A stretch of 64,000 nucleotides of DNA from an uncultured Serinicoccus sp. Its GTDB lineage: Bacteria > Actinomycetota > Actinomycetes > Actinomycetales > Dermatophilaceae. This document shows positions 1 to 10,922 of the stretch, one piece after another; within the stretch, counting starts at the first letter, position 1; each line of letters opens with the position of its first letter. The translations under genes and the position numbers were made by a program. Below the pieces are notes generated by a model. That model searched no databases. It had not been told where the DNA came from and worked only from the letters and a program-made list of their open reading frames with translations. Location of the stretch: positions 310,001 to 374,000 of the forward strand of contig NZ_CANMUA010000003.1 in NCBI RefSeq assembly GCF_947500995.1, written 5' to 3'.

Positions 1-447
1 CTGCTGGCTGCCCCGCCCTGGCGGGGCCGTGCCCACCAGCGTGCCGACCAGGTGCTGCCGGCCCTCGTGCTCGGTGCTGTCGACCGGGCGCGGACGCAGG
101 CCCGGGCCGCGGAGCGGGCCGAGGGTCGCCAGCAGCTGCACCAGCTGCACGAGGCCCGCAAGAAGGCCAAGGCGGTGCGCTACGCCTGCGAGGCGCTCGC
201 CCCCGCGCTGGGCGAGGAGGCGGCCGAGGCCGCCGAGGTGTGGGAGCAGGTCACCGAGACGCTGGGCTCCGTCCAGGACGCCGCCCTGGCGGCCGAGTGG
301 CTGCGGGGGGTCGCTGCGGCAGCGCAGGAGGCGGGGGAGCCGGGCTACACCTACGGGGTGCTCGCCGCGCAGGCGGTCACGCGCGCCCAGGCGGTCCAGG
401 ACGGCGAGGAGGCGCTCGCCCGGGCCCTGGAGCACGGCTGGCCCTGA
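1..447 (+). CDS. CHAD domain protein, C-terminal part (cut by window start)
   Basis: The frame is open from base 1 and ends at the TGA at 445-447, so only the last ~148 residues are seen. The motif HEARKKAKAVRYACEAL, about 50 residues in, is the conserved His/Arg/Lys helix of CHAD (conserved histidine alpha-helical) domains, which bind polyphosphate and often follow a CYTH domain. The remainder is Ala/Glu-rich helix, as expected for a CHAD bundle. Whether a CYTH domain precedes it lies outside the window. It converges on the macro-domain gene 54 bases downstream. The family call is firm; the exact role is not. Confidence 0.8.
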   Translation: MLAAPPWRGRAHQRADQVLPALVLGAVDRARTQARAAERAEGRQQLHQLHEARKKAKAVRYACEALAPALGEEAAEAAEVWEQVTETLGSVQDAALAAEWLRGVAAAAQEAGEPGYTYGVLAAQAVTRAQAVQDGEEALARALEHGWP

Positions 448-501
448 CGGTGTCGGCAGGTCGCGACCGGGATGGTCGCGTCCCGGCCGCGAGGTCGTCC
501 G

Positions 502-1029
502 TCAGTCCTCGAGCGCGCGCTCGAAGTGCAGCAGCACCTCCTGGCCGAAGAGCACGAAGCGCGTCTCGTCCACCGACGGCACGCCCGGGGCGGTGTCCCG
601 CACGGCCCGCACCGCCACCCGGGCCACCTCGGCCGGGTCCCAGCCGTAGACGCCGGCGCTGATCGCCGGGAAGGCGACCGACCGCGCTCCCACCTCGTGC
701 GCCACCTCCAGGCTGCGCCGGAAGCAGGACGCGAGCAGGGCGGGGTCGGTCTGGCCGCGGTGCCGGTTCGGCCCGACCGTGTGGATGACCCACCGCGCGG
801 GCAGCCGCCCGGCCCCCGTCGCCACCGCCTCCCCGACCGGGAGCCCGTCGTGCCAGCGCGCGGCCCGGACCCTGCGGCACTCCTCGAGCAGCTGCGGCCC
901 GGCGGCAGCGTGCAGTGCGCCGTCCACACCACCGCCTCCCAGCAGCGTCGAGTTGGCGGCGTTGACCACGGCGTCCACGCTCGTGGTCGTGAGGTCGCCC
1001 TGCTCGGCAGTGATGCGCATGGTCCCCAT
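502..1029 (-). CDS. Macro domain protein, probable O-acetyl-ADP-ribose deacetylase
   Basis: A 175-residue single macro domain. Visible family motifs are GDLTTTSVDAVVNAANSTL near the N-terminus (the ADP-ribose-binding VNAAN loop), GGGGVDGALHAAAG (the catalytic loop with Asp) and FPAISAGVYGWD (the phosphate-binding loop). Proteins of this type (MacroD/YmdB class) hydrolyse O-acetyl-ADP-ribose or remove ADP-ribose from acidic residues. The start at 1029 is preferred over the ATG at 1020 because GGGAGGA lies 9 bases upstream. It is divergent from the ZIP transporter gene, with 115 bases between the starts. The length fits a stand-alone MacroD protein. Confidence 0.88.
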   Translation of the reverse strand: MGTMRITAEQGDLTTTSVDAVVNAANSTLLGGGGVDGALHAAAGPQLLEECRRVRAARWHDGLPVGEAVATGAGRLPARWVIHTVGPNRHRGQTDPALLASCFRRSLEVAHEVGARSVAFPAISAGVYGWDPAEVARVAVRAVRDTAPGVPSVDETRFVLFGQEVLLHFERALED

Positions 1030-1144
1030 GGTGCCCCGTCCTCCCGTGGTCTGCGACCGGCCGGGAGGTACCGTCAGGCGGCCGACCACGATGTCGGCCG
1101 TGACGCCGTCCCGGTCCGACGCACGACCCGCAAGGAGGTATGCC

Positions 1145-1921
1145 GTGCTGCTCGCTCTCGGCGTCACCCTGCTCGCCGGGCTGGCCACCAGCGTCGGCGG
1201 GGTGATCGGCACGCGGTCGAGGATGGTCCGGCCGGGGGCGATGGCGGTGGCCCTGGCGTTCGCCGCCGGCCTGATGATGACGATCTCGCTCGTCGAGATC
1301 GCCCCCGCCGCCCTCGACAGCATGACCAGGGCGCTCGGTCGGGGCACCGCGGTCCTCGCCGTGCTGGGCGCGATGACCCTCGGGGCCGGGGTCGTCCTCG
1401 CCCTCCGCCGGCTCCTCCCGCACCGCCCGGCGCCGGGCGTGCCCGACGTCCGGGGCCTGGACCCGACCCTGCTGCGCAGCGGTGTCCTCATCGCCGTGGT
1501 GGTCACGCTGCACAACCTGCCGGAAGGGCTGGCGACCTTCCTGTCGACCGTCGAGGACCCTGCCGGCGGGATGGTCCTGGCGCTCGCGATCGCCATCCAC
1601 AACGTGCCCGAGGGCCTGGCGGTGGCCGCGCCGATCTACGTGGCGACCCGCAACCGGACGCAGGCGATGCTCTGGGCGACGCTCAGCGGGCTCGCCGAGC
1701 CCGCCGGTGGGCTGCTCGGCTACCTCGCCCTGCGGGCCCTGCTGCCGCCCGCCTGGCTCGACCTGTCCCTCGCCCTGGTCGCGGGGATGATGATCGCGGT
1801 CAGCCTGCTCGAGCTCGTCCCGGGGGCCCGCCGGTATGCCGTGGGCCACCGCGAGGTCCTGGTCGGCCTCTTCCTCGGGGCCGTCGTCATGGTCGTCTCG
1901 CTGGCGCTGCTGCGGCGGTGA
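1145..1921 (+). CDS. ZIP family divalent metal transporter (ZupT-like)
   Basis: A 258-residue integral membrane protein with eight predicted membrane segments. The two family signatures HNLPEG (about residue 120) and HNVPEG (about residue 155) form the binuclear metal site of ZIP transporters in TM4 and TM5. ZupT-type members import Zn(II) and with lower preference Fe, Mn and Co. The start is the GTG at 1145, chosen because a strong AAGGAGG (1132-1138) lies 6 bases upstream; longer in-frame starts lack this. The octamer GGTATGCC overlaps the end of that ribosome-binding site. It ends 12 bases before the convergent pre-toxin gene. Confidence 0.9.
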   Translation: MLLALGVTLLAGLATSVGGVIGTRSRMVRPGAMAVALAFAAGLMMTISLVEIAPAALDSMTRALGRGTAVLAVLGAMTLGAGVVLALRRLLPHRPAPGVPDVRGLDPTLLRSGVLIAVVVTLHNLPEGLATFLSTVEDPAGGMVLALAIAIHNVPEGLAVAAPIYVATRNRTQAMLWATLSGLAEPAGGLLGYLALRALLPPAWLDLSLALVAGMMIAVSLLELVPGARRYAVGHREVLVGLFLGAVVMVVSLALLRR

Positions 1922-1933
1922 GAGCCCGGCCGC

Positions 1934-3370
1934 TCAGCGGGCCGGTGCGCCCTGCCACCCGCCGACCCGCTGCCGCCGCACGTCGGCCTCGTCCAGGACG
2001 TCCAGCCCGGGGCCGGAGGGGTCCCCCTGGTCGGCGTGGTTCCGGAACCGGATGAGGTCCTTGATGTCCTTGGCGGTGAGGGTGACGCCCCCCGCATACC
2101 CTGCCTGGTTGACGTGCCGGATCCACTTGGCGATCGTCGACCCGGCGCCCGCGCCGGGGATGGCGGCGGCAGAGGAGAAGCCGGCGTTGACGTACTTCCC
2201 CTCGCCGACGTAGAGCGCGACGTTGAGCCCGTCGGCCCACTCACCGACCCCCGGGACGAGTCCGACGATGTCCAGCCCGAGGTGGGTGAAGAAGGACAGC
2301 GGGTTGAAGCCGTCCATCGGCTTGAGCCGGTCGAGGTTCTCCAGGTGCTGGTCGATGCTGCCCGGGTCCAGGGCGGAGAGCTCGACGAGGGCGGCGCCCA
2401 GGCTGGCCCCGCGACCCTGCATCCACCCCCGCTCCAGGGTGAGGTGACGCAGGTTCGCCGGGATGTCCACGTCGTCGTCGTCGTCGCCGTCGCCGTCCTG
2501 GACCCGGATCGGGACGTCCTCGCCGCCGAGCAGGAACGCCCGCAGGGCCTCGGGGTTGCGGCTCATCGCCTCCAGGACCCACGGCATCGGGTCGACCACG
2601 TCCGCCCCCTGCGGGTCGCGGAACATCGGCAGCCAGTCGTAGGTGCCCGTCCCGGTCCGCACCTTCTCCGCCGCCCACGCCTCGGGGTCCTCCTGCTCGA
2701 TGTGGATGACGTCCTCGCCGAGGCCGACCAGCCAGTCGGCCGACCAGTCGCCGCGGCTGGCGAGCAGCGCGAACGCGCGGGCGTAGGTCACGTCCCCCGC
2801 GCCGGGGAAGTCGAACTCGTGGCTGAGGACGCCCAGGGACCCGGCATACAGCTGCAGGAAGCGCTCCGAGGCGGGGGAGTCGTCCAGGGCCTCGAGGTAG
2901 TCGAGGTCGATGCTGGGCCCGAGGTCCATGGTCGCGTAGCCGTCGCCCTCGCGGTAGCCGTCGAGGACGAGCAGGGCGAAGGTCGCGTCCCCGCCGTAGT
3001 GCTCCAGGAGGTCGATGAGCTCCTGCGGTGGCGGCATGCTGTCGGTGTCCATGAGGTCGCGCGCCCGGTCGGCGAACTGCTTGGCCTCCTCGTACGACAG
3101 GTCGGGCACGGCCTGGTGGTCGTAGGAGACCGTGCGCTGGATGCCGGGCGCGCTCGCCGCGAGCCACTCCGCGTAGAAGAGCTGGTTGCGCAGGACCAGG
3201 TGCTGGCGCGTCGCCCTGTCCCCGATCTCGTCGACACCCGTGAGGTCGCGCGCGGACAGGCCGAGACCGGTGAGCGCCTGCCGGACGCGCGACTCCGCCT
3301 GGCCGAGCTCGTCCTCGACGCCCCTCAGGTCGCGGACCAGGTCCCGCATCGCCTCGATGTCGACCGACAC
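1934..3370 (-). CDS. Large secreted effector candidate: helical N-terminus, DUF6571-like middle, pre-toxin C-terminus
   Basis: About 478 residues if translation begins at the GTG at 3370, 11 bases after the stop of the WXG100-like gene; the start is uncertain. The first ~100 residues are helical. The middle (about 100-330) has phrases such as EAMSRNPEALRAFLLGG that recall the actinobacterial DUF6571 family of ESX-associated proteins. An Asp run (DGDGDDDDDVD) sits near residue 310. The segment LDIVGLVPGVGEWADGLN followed by YVGEGKYVNAGFSSAAAIPG (about 370-415) matches the pre-toxin (PT-TG-like) module that precedes toxin domains in polymorphic toxins. Only ~60 residues follow, with no catalytic motif I recognise. 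No immunity gene lies downstream: the next gene is the convergent ZIP transporter 12 bases away. The toxin role is inferred. Confidence 0.6.
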   Translation of the reverse strand: MSVDIEAMRDLVRDLRGVEDELGQAESRVRQALTGLGLSARDLTGVDEIGDRATRQHLVLRNQLFYAEWLAASAPGIQRTVSYDHQAVPDLSYEEAKQFADRARDLMDTDSMPPPQELIDLLEHYGGDATFALLVLDGYREGDGYATMDLGPSIDLDYLEALDDSPASERFLQLYAGSLGVLSHEFDFPGAGDVTYARAFALLASRGDWSADWLVGLGEDVIHIEQEDPEAWAAEKVRTGTGTYDWLPMFRDPQGADVVDPMPWVLEAMSRNPEALRAFLLGGEDVPIRVQDGDGDDDDDVDIPANLRHLTLERGWMQGRGASLGAALVELSALDPGSIDQHLENLDRLKPMDGFNPLSFFTHLGLDIVGLVPGVGEWADGLNVALYVGEGKYVNAGFSSAAAIPGAGAGSTIAKWIRHVNQAGYAGGVTLTAKDIKDLIRFRNHADQGDPSGPGLDVLDEADVRRQRVGGWQGAPAR

Positions 3371-3381
3371 CCTCGCTACGA

Positions 3382-3726
3382 CTAGCCCCGGCTCCCGACG
3401 GGGGGCAGCGTCAGCGGCCACCCCGGGACCGTGCCGAAGGTCTCGCAGCGGCGCACCTGCTCGGGCTCGGCCGCGAGCTCGTCGAGGAGCTGCTCGCGCG
3501 CCTGCTCGGCCGCCCTGCCCAACCGCCGGGCGCGGGCCGACAGCCCGTCGCCGAACCGGTCCGCGAGCGTACCCGTCCAGGCCCCCGCCGACATCGCCCG
3601 CTCGGCCGGGTCGAAGGCCGTCCGCAGGGCCTCGAGGTCGGGGGCGAGGTTGGTCAGCGTCGCCCGGATCTGCTCCCGCCGCGGGTTGGGCACCATCTCA
3701 TGGGTGCCGGTGCCGTCGTCGCACAT
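3382..3726 (-). CDS. WXG100-like small protein, partner of the pre-toxin protein
   Basis: A 114-residue, almost wholly helical protein with a W-T-G turn at about residues 50-52, in the layout of WXG100/ESAT-6 proteins (helix, WXG, helix). The start at 3726 has GGAGGGG 9 bases upstream. It is the first gene of a two-gene unit: its TAG at 3382 lies 11 bases before the next start. WXG100 proteins normally dimerise with, or are co-secreted beside, larger substrates of ESX/type VII machines. No ESX core gene is in the window. The alternative is a DUF6507-like or other short helical protein, since the WXG turn is the only motif. Confidence 0.55.
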   Translation of the reverse strand: MCDDGTGTHEMVPNPRREQIRATLTNLAPDLEALRTAFDPAERAMSAGAWTGTLADRFGDGLSARARRLGRAAEQAREQLLDELAAEPEQVRRCETFGTVPGWPLTLPPVGSRG

Positions 3727-3838
3727 CGTGTGTATCCCCTCCAGGTGATCGACAGCCGCCCTGCCACGGCTGGACCTGAGAGGAGTGTAGAGCCTGGGTC
3801 GCCCGACCGCACGACCATGGCGACGAGCGTGCACCAAG

Positions 3839-3859
3839 GTTGAGCGGAATGCGCTCAAC
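3839..3859. promoter_or_regulatory. HAIR operator (HspR-binding inverted repeat) before clpB
   Basis: A perfect inverted repeat GTTGAGC-N7-GCTCAAC lies 94 bases before the clpB start. It matches the HAIR consensus (CTTGAGT-N7-ACTCAAG) in arm sequence, arm length and the 7-base spacer. In actinobacteria HspR bound to HAIR represses dnaK and clpB until heat shock. No hspR gene is in the window, so the repressor would act in trans. Confidence 0.85.
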
Positions 3860-3952
3860 TTTGTCGACGTTGACCAGATCAGACATTCTTCGAACGACAC
3901 GACACGGCCGTCGAGCACGCCGCTCCCGGTCGGGGAGGACAAGGGCACACCC

Positions 3953-6523
<2,571 letters not shown>

Positions 6524-6545
6524 GCGGGGGGTCTCCCTGCCGGAC

Positions 6546-6578
6546 CTTCGCCCCTCGTTCACCACTCGTTCACCCAAG
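6546..6578 (+). promoter_or_regulatory. PHO box: PhoP-binding direct repeats before pstS
   Basis: Two exact GTTCACC units begin at 6557 and 6568, an 11-base period, each followed by four less conserved bases. A third, weaker unit (CTTCGCC, 5 of 7 matching) begins at 6546 in the same register. This is the direct-repeat-unit layout of actinobacterial PHO boxes described in Streptomyces. It predicts induction of pstSCAB by PhoR-PhoP under phosphate limitation. Confidence 0.85.
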
Positions 6579-6712
6579 GCCGTGGATCGCGTCACGTGCG
6601 GCTCCTACCTTCTCAAGCGTTGGCGATGCCGCCAGCGTGCCCCTGGACGCGCCGGTGCTCCGCCACCGGCCCCGGGGTCACGATCCCTGACAGACGTTGA
6701 GAGAGGTTCCCC

Positions 6713-7819
6713 GTGAAGCAGCACCGCTTGACCCGCACGGTCGCCATCGCCATGGCGGCGTCCTTCGCGCTCGCCGCCTGCGGCGGAGACGACAGCAGCT
6801 CGGAGGGCGACGCCGGCGGCGGCTCGGAGTCCGGGGGCGGAGAGCTGTCCGGCCGTCTGGTCGGGGCCGGCGCCTCCTCCCAGGAGTCCGCGATGACCGC
6901 CTGGATCGCCGGCTACCTCGAGGTGCAGCCCGAGGTCGAGGTGCAGTACGACGCCGTCGGCTCGGGTGCCGGTCGCGAGCAGTTCCTCGCCGGGGCCACC
7001 GACTTCGCCGGGTCCGACGCCTACCTCGACGAGGAGGAGCGCGGCATGGTCGCGGACGCCTGCGCCGGTGGCGAGGCCATCAACCTGCCGATGTACATCT
7101 CCCCGGTCGCCATCCCCTACAACCTGCCCGGCGTGGACGAGCTCAACCTCGCGCCGGAGGTGCTCGCCGGCATCATGAACGGCGACATCACCACGTGGGA
7201 CGACGAGGCGATCGCGGCGGACAACCCGGACGCCGAGCTGCCGGACACCGAGATCACCGTCGTGCACCGGTCCGACGACTCGGGCACCACGGAGAACTTC
7301 ATGGAGTACCTCACCGCGGCCGCCCCCGACGCGTGGCCGCACGAGCCGTCCGACGCCTGGCCGGTCGAGGGTGGCGAGGCCGCCGCGCAGACCACCGGTG
7401 TCATGCAGGTCATCAACTCGACCGAGGGCACCATCGGGTATGCCGACGCCTCGGCCGTGACCGGGCAGTCCGCTTCGATCGGGGTCGGCGAGGAGTTCGT
7501 GCCGTTCTCCCCGGAGGCGGCCGCGCGGGTCGTCGAGTCCTCCGAGCCGGCCGAGACCGGTGTCGAGGGCGACCTGGCCCTGGAGCTGGCCCGTGACACC
7601 ACCGAGTCGGGTGCCTACCCGATCGTCCTGGTGAGCTACCACATCGCCTGCAAGGAGTACGACGACGCCGAGCGCGCCGACAACGTCAAGGCGTTCCTCG
7701 AGTACGTCGCCTCCGAGGAGGGCCAGCAGGCCGCGTCCGACGCGGCCGGCTCGGCCCCCATCGGGGAGAGCACCCGCGAGCAGGTCATGTCCTCCATCGA
7801 CATGATCCAGGGCGGCTGA
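6713..7819 (+). CDS. pstS: Phosphate ABC transporter, substrate-binding lipoprotein PstS
   Basis: A 368-residue lipoprotein: positively charged start, hydrophobic stretch and lipobox LAAC with Cys23, then a Gly/Ser/Asp-rich linker. The mature part shows the phosphate-binding motifs GAGASSQ, YDAVGSGAG, ATDFAGSDA and HRSDDSGTTENF, which in PstS hydrogen-bond dehydrated phosphate. It is the first gene of pstSCAB, begins with GTG at 6713, and lies behind a PHO box. A strong stem-loop separates it from pstC, so it is probably made in excess over the membrane components. Confidence 0.96.
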   Translation: MKQHRLTRTVAIAMAASFALAACGGDDSSSEGDAGGGSESGGGELSGRLVGAGASSQESAMTAWIAGYLEVQPEVEVQYDAVGSGAGREQFLAGATDFAGSDAYLDEEERGMVADACAGGEAINLPMYISPVAIPYNLPGVDELNLAPEVLAGIMNGDITTWDDEAIAADNPDAELPDTEITVVHRSDDSGTTENFMEYLTAAAPDAWPHEPSDAWPVEGGEAAAQTTGVMQVINSTEGTIGYADASAVTGQSASIGVGEEFVPFSPEAAARVVESSEPAETGVEGDLALELARDTTESGAYPIVLVSYHIACKEYDDAERADNVKAFLEYVASEEGQQAASDAAGSAPIGESTREQVMSSIDMIQGG

Positions 7820-7838
7820 GCCCGTTCGGACCCGCGAG

Positions 7839-7891
7839 CACGCCATGACGGCGGACGTCACCCACGGGGGACGTCCGTCGTCGCGGGCGTG
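7839..7891 (+). terminator. Intercistronic stem-loop between pstS and pstC (attenuator or mRNA stabiliser)
   Basis: The inner arms GACGGCGGACGTC (7847-7859) and GACGTCCGTCGTC (7870-7882) pair at 12 of 13 positions around a 10-base loop. The outer arms CACGCC and GGCGTG extend the stem after a small internal loop. There is no T-run, so complete termination is unlikely. Such hairpins after binding-protein genes commonly allow partial read-through and protect the 5' mRNA, giving more binding protein than permease. Confidence 0.7.
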
Positions 7892-7924
7892 TGACGGTCG
7901 TCGACCGCAGACGAGAGGTACACG

Positions 7925-8899
7925 ATGAGCACAACCCAGCCTGAACCGGACCGGGGCGGTGGCGTCGCCACGACCGAGCCCCCGACCGGCGGCGGCAAGG
8001 TCAAGCGCCGGGTCGGGGACGTCGTCTTCAGCGGCACGTCCTTGTTCTCCGGCGTCCTGATCCTGCTGATCCTCGCCCTGGTGGCGATCTTCCTGGTCTG
8101 GCAGGGCATGCCGGCCCTCACCGCGCCGGCCGAGGAGATCAGCGGCGGCAACGGGTTCTGGAGCTACGTCTGGCCGATGCTGCTGGGCACGGTCGTCTCC
8201 TCGGTCGTCGCCCTGGTCCTCGCCACGCCGGTCGCCGTGGGGATCGCGCTCTTCGTGTCCCACTACGCGCCCCCGCGCATCGGACGCACCATCGGGTTCG
8301 TCATCGACCTGCTGGCGGCCGTCCCCTCGGTCGTCTTCGGCATGTGGGGCCTGTTCGTCTTCGCCCCCCGGCTGGTCCCGCTCCTCGACTGGCTCGAGGC
8401 CAACCTCGGCTTCCTGCCCTTCTTCGCCGACAGCTCGGCCACCGGGCGGACGCTCATGACCGCCTCGGTGGTGCTGGCCGTGATGATCCTGCCGATCATC
8501 ACCTCGGTCTCCCGCGAGGTGTTCCTCCAGACGCCCCGGCTGCACGAGGAGGCGGCGCTGGCCCTCGGCGCGACGCAGTGGGAGATGATCCGCACGGCCG
8601 TCCTGCCGTTCGGCGGCCCGGGCGTCATCGGCGGGGTCATGCTCGGCCTGGGCCGCGCGCTCGGCGAGACGATGGCGGTGGCCATCATCCTCTCGCCCGG
8701 GGTCTTCACCTGGAACATCATCGGGACCGGCAACAACACCATCCCCGCCGAGATCGCCCTCAACTTCCCCGAGGCCGCCGGGCTGCGCCTGTCCGAGCTC
8801 ATCGCCGCCGGACTCGTCCTCTTCCTCCTCACCCTGGCCGTCAACCTCGTCGCTCGCTGGATCGTCGAGCGCCGGGCCGAGTTCTCCGGAGCCAACTGA
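7925..8899 (+). CDS. pstC: Phosphate ABC transporter permease PstC
   Basis: A 324-residue inner-membrane permease with six predicted membrane segments after a polar 45-residue N-terminus. The ABC-permease EAA loop is visible as EEAALALGATQWEMI (about 208-222), the contact site for PstB. The phrase GLGRALGETMAVAI follows, typical of PstC. It is the second gene of pstSCAB. Its TGA overlaps the ATG of pstA by one base, so the two permease halves are probably translationally coupled. Confidence 0.95.
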   Translation: MSTTQPEPDRGGGVATTEPPTGGGKVKRRVGDVVFSGTSLFSGVLILLILALVAIFLVWQGMPALTAPAEEISGGNGFWSYVWPMLLGTVVSSVVALVLATPVAVGIALFVSHYAPPRIGRTIGFVIDLLAAVPSVVFGMWGLFVFAPRLVPLLDWLEANLGFLPFFADSSATGRTLMTASVVLAVMILPIITSVSREVFLQTPRLHEEAALALGATQWEMIRTAVLPFGGPGVIGGVMLGLGRALGETMAVAIILSPGVFTWNIIGTGNNTIPAEIALNFPEAAGLRLSELIAAGLVLFLLTLAVNLVARWIVERRAEFSGAN

Positions 8900-10041
8900 T
8901 GAGCACCACCACGACGACGCCCCCGGGCACCACCCCTCGCGGCGAGGAGCCGGACTACGTCCCCTCGCCCGTCCGGGCCACCAGCTCCCGGCCGCTCATG
9001 GTCATCGGCGCGGGTGCGGTCCTGCTGTGGCTGGCGCTGTGGTTCGTCGTCGACCTCAACCCGGTCTTCTCGCTGGTCGCGTCCTACGTGGTGTTCCTCG
9101 TGGCCTCGTGGGCGACCTACCGTTCCCTCGGCGGGTCGCGGGTCGCGACCGACGTCGTCATGCGCTGGCTGGTCTACGCCGCCTTCGTCTGCGCGATCGT
9201 CCCCCTCATCTCGATGCTCTGGACCGTCTTCAGCCAGGGCCTGCCGCTGGCCTTCACCCCCGGCTTCTGGACCCAGGACATGGTGGGGATCACCGGCGCC
9301 GACGACCAGGCCTACGCGAGCGGGGAGACCGACACCCTCGCCGGCGGTGCGGGGCACGCCATCATCGGCACGCTCATCATCACCGGGACGGCAGCGCTGA
9401 TCTCGGTGCCCATCGGCATGTTCACCGCGATCTACCTCGTCGAGTACGGCGGCAGCAACCACCTCTCCAAGGGCATCCGCTTCCTCGTCGACGTCATGAC
9501 CGGCATCCCGTCGATCGTCGCCGGCCTTTTCGCGTTCGCGCTGTTCACCCAGATCGTCGGCATCCGGGACGCCAAGATGGGCATCGCCGGCGCGGTCGCC
9601 CTGTCGGTCCTCATGATCCCGACCGTCGTGCGCAACAGCGAGGAGATGCTGCGGATCGTCCCCAACGAGCTGCGCGAGGCCTCCCTCGCCCTCGGCGTGC
9701 CGAAGTGGCGCACCATCGCCAAGGTGGTGCTGCCCACCGCGGCCTCGGGCCTGGCCTCCGGCATCACGCTGGCCATCGCCCGCGTCATCGGGGAGACGGC
9801 CCCGCTGCTGGTGGCCATCGGGTTCGCCCGCAGCTTCAACACCAACATGTTCGAGGGGCCCATCAACAGCCTCGCGGTCTACACCTACTGGATGTTCACC
9901 AAGCCCCTCGACCCGGCGCTCATCGAGCCGAGCCGCGAGCGGGCCTGGGCGGCCGCGCTGCTGCTGGTGCTCATCGTCGTGACGCTGAACCTCGCCGCCC
10001 GTGCCATCGCGACGTTCTTCGCCCCCAAGACCGGCCGCTGA
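8899..10041 (+). CDS. pstA: Phosphate ABC transporter permease PstA
   Basis: A 380-residue permease. Two extra hydrophobic segments near the N-terminus (about 35-75) precede the conserved core, which makes it longer than the ~300-residue enteric PstA; long N-termini are common in actinobacterial PstA. The EAA loop reads [15 protein letters not shown] (about 256-270), and [11 protein letters not shown] follows. The start is the ATG at 8899, which overlaps the pstC stop. It forms the channel heterodimer with PstC. Confidence 0.94.
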   Translation: MSTTTTTPPGTTPRGEEPDYVPSPVRATSSRPLMVIGAGAVLLWLALWFVVDLNPVFSLVASYVVFLVASWATYRSLGGSRVATDVVMRWLVYAAFVCAIVPLISMLWTVFSQGLPLAFTPGFWTQDMVGITGADDQAYASGETDTLAGGAGHAIIGTLIITGTAALISVPIGMFTAIYLVEYGGSNHLSKGIRFLVDVMTGIPSIVAGLFAFALFTQIVGIRDAKMGIAGAVALSVLMIPTVVRNSEEMLRIVPNELREASLALGVPKWRTIAKVVLPTAASGLASGITLAIARVIGETAPLLVAIGFARSFNTNMFEGPINSLAVYTYWMFTKPLDPALIEPSRERAWAAALLLVLIVVTLNLAARAIATFFAPKTGR

Positions 10042-10078
10042 CGGCATACCCCTGTCCGGAGAAGAGAGAATCACTGCT

Positions 10079-10858
10079 ATGTCCAAGCGCATCGACGTCA
10101 AGGATCTCGACATCTACTACGGCGACTTCCATGCCGTGAAGAACGTGTCGATGACCATCGAGCCGCGGTCCGTGACCGCGTTCATCGGTCCGTCCGGCTG
10201 CGGGAAGTCGACGGTGCTGCGCACCCTCAACCGCATGCACGAGGTCATCCCCGGCGCCTACGTCAAGGGCGAGGTGGCGATCGACGGCACCAACCTCTAC
10301 GCCCGCGGGGTCGACCCGGTCGACGTCCGCCGCCAGGTCGGGATGGTCTTCCAGCGGCCCAACCCCTTCCCCACGATGACCATCAAGGAGAACGTCCTCG
10401 CCGGCGTGCGCCTCAACTCCAAGCGCATCTCCAGCAAGGCGGCCGACGAGCTGACCGAGAAGGCGCTGCGCGGGGCCAACCTGTGGAACGAGGTCAAGGA
10501 CCGGCTCGACAAGCCCGGTTCGGGCCTCTCCGGCGGGCAGCAGCAGCGCCTGTGCATCGCCCGGGCGATCGCCATCCAGCCCGAGGTCATCCTCATGGAC
10601 GAGCCCTGCTCGGCCCTGGACCCGATCTCCACGCTGGCGATCGAGGACCTCATCAACGAGCTCAAGGACCGCTACACCGTCGTCATCGTCACGCACAACA
10701 TGCAGCAGGCGGCGCGGGTGTCGGACAAGACCGGGTTCTTCAACCTCGAGGCGACCGGCAAGCCCGGCGAGCTCGTCGAGTACGACTCCACCCAGAACAT
10801 CTTCAACAACCCGGGTCAGCAGGCGACCGAGGACTACATCTCCGGCCGCTTCGGGTGA
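10079..10858 (+). CDS. pstB: Phosphate ABC transporter ATP-binding protein PstB
   Basis: A 259-residue ATPase with all ABC motifs: Walker [10 protein letters not shown] (about 37-45), Q-loop (VFQRPNPFP), signature LSGGQQQR, Walker [14 protein letters not shown] and the H-loop histidine (VTHNMQQAA). The phrases TLNRMHE and [12 protein letters not shown] are PstB-specific. The start is the ATG at 10079 with a weak GGAGAAGAGAG about 10 bases upstream. It is the last pst gene; no phoU follows, so a PhoU homologue would have to be encoded elsewhere. Confidence 0.97.
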   Translation: MSKRIDVKDLDIYYGDFHAVKNVSMTIEPRSVTAFIGPSGCGKSTVLRTLNRMHEVIPGAYVKGEVAIDGTNLYARGVDPVDVRRQVGMVFQRPNPFPTMTIKENVLAGVRLNSKRISSKAADELTEKALRGANLWNEVKDRLDKPGSGLSGGQQQRLCIARAIAIQPEVILMDEPCSALDPISTLAIEDLINELKDRYTVVIVTHNMQQAARVSDKTGFFNLEATGKPGELVEYDSTQNIFNNPGQQATEDYISGRFG

Positions 10859-10885
10859 CCGGTCGCCGCCCGGTCGCGCGCGCTG

Positions 10886-10901
10886 CCGCCCCCTCGGGCG
10901 G
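10886..10901 (+). terminator. Short GC hairpin after pstB
   Basis: CCGCCC and GGGCGG form a perfect 6-bp stem with a CCTC loop, 27 bases past the pstB stop. There is no T-run. It may end the pst transcript before the lipoprotein gene at 10923, but in such GC-rich DNA a 6-bp stem is weak evidence. Confidence 0.4.
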
Positions 10902-10922
10902 TGGGTGCGTGATACTGGGCGT

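Noticed and set aside
377-1849. Long minus-strand open frame across the macro and ZIP genes
   Set aside because: It has no recognisable domain, and its composition is that of a shadow frame of two well-supported genes.
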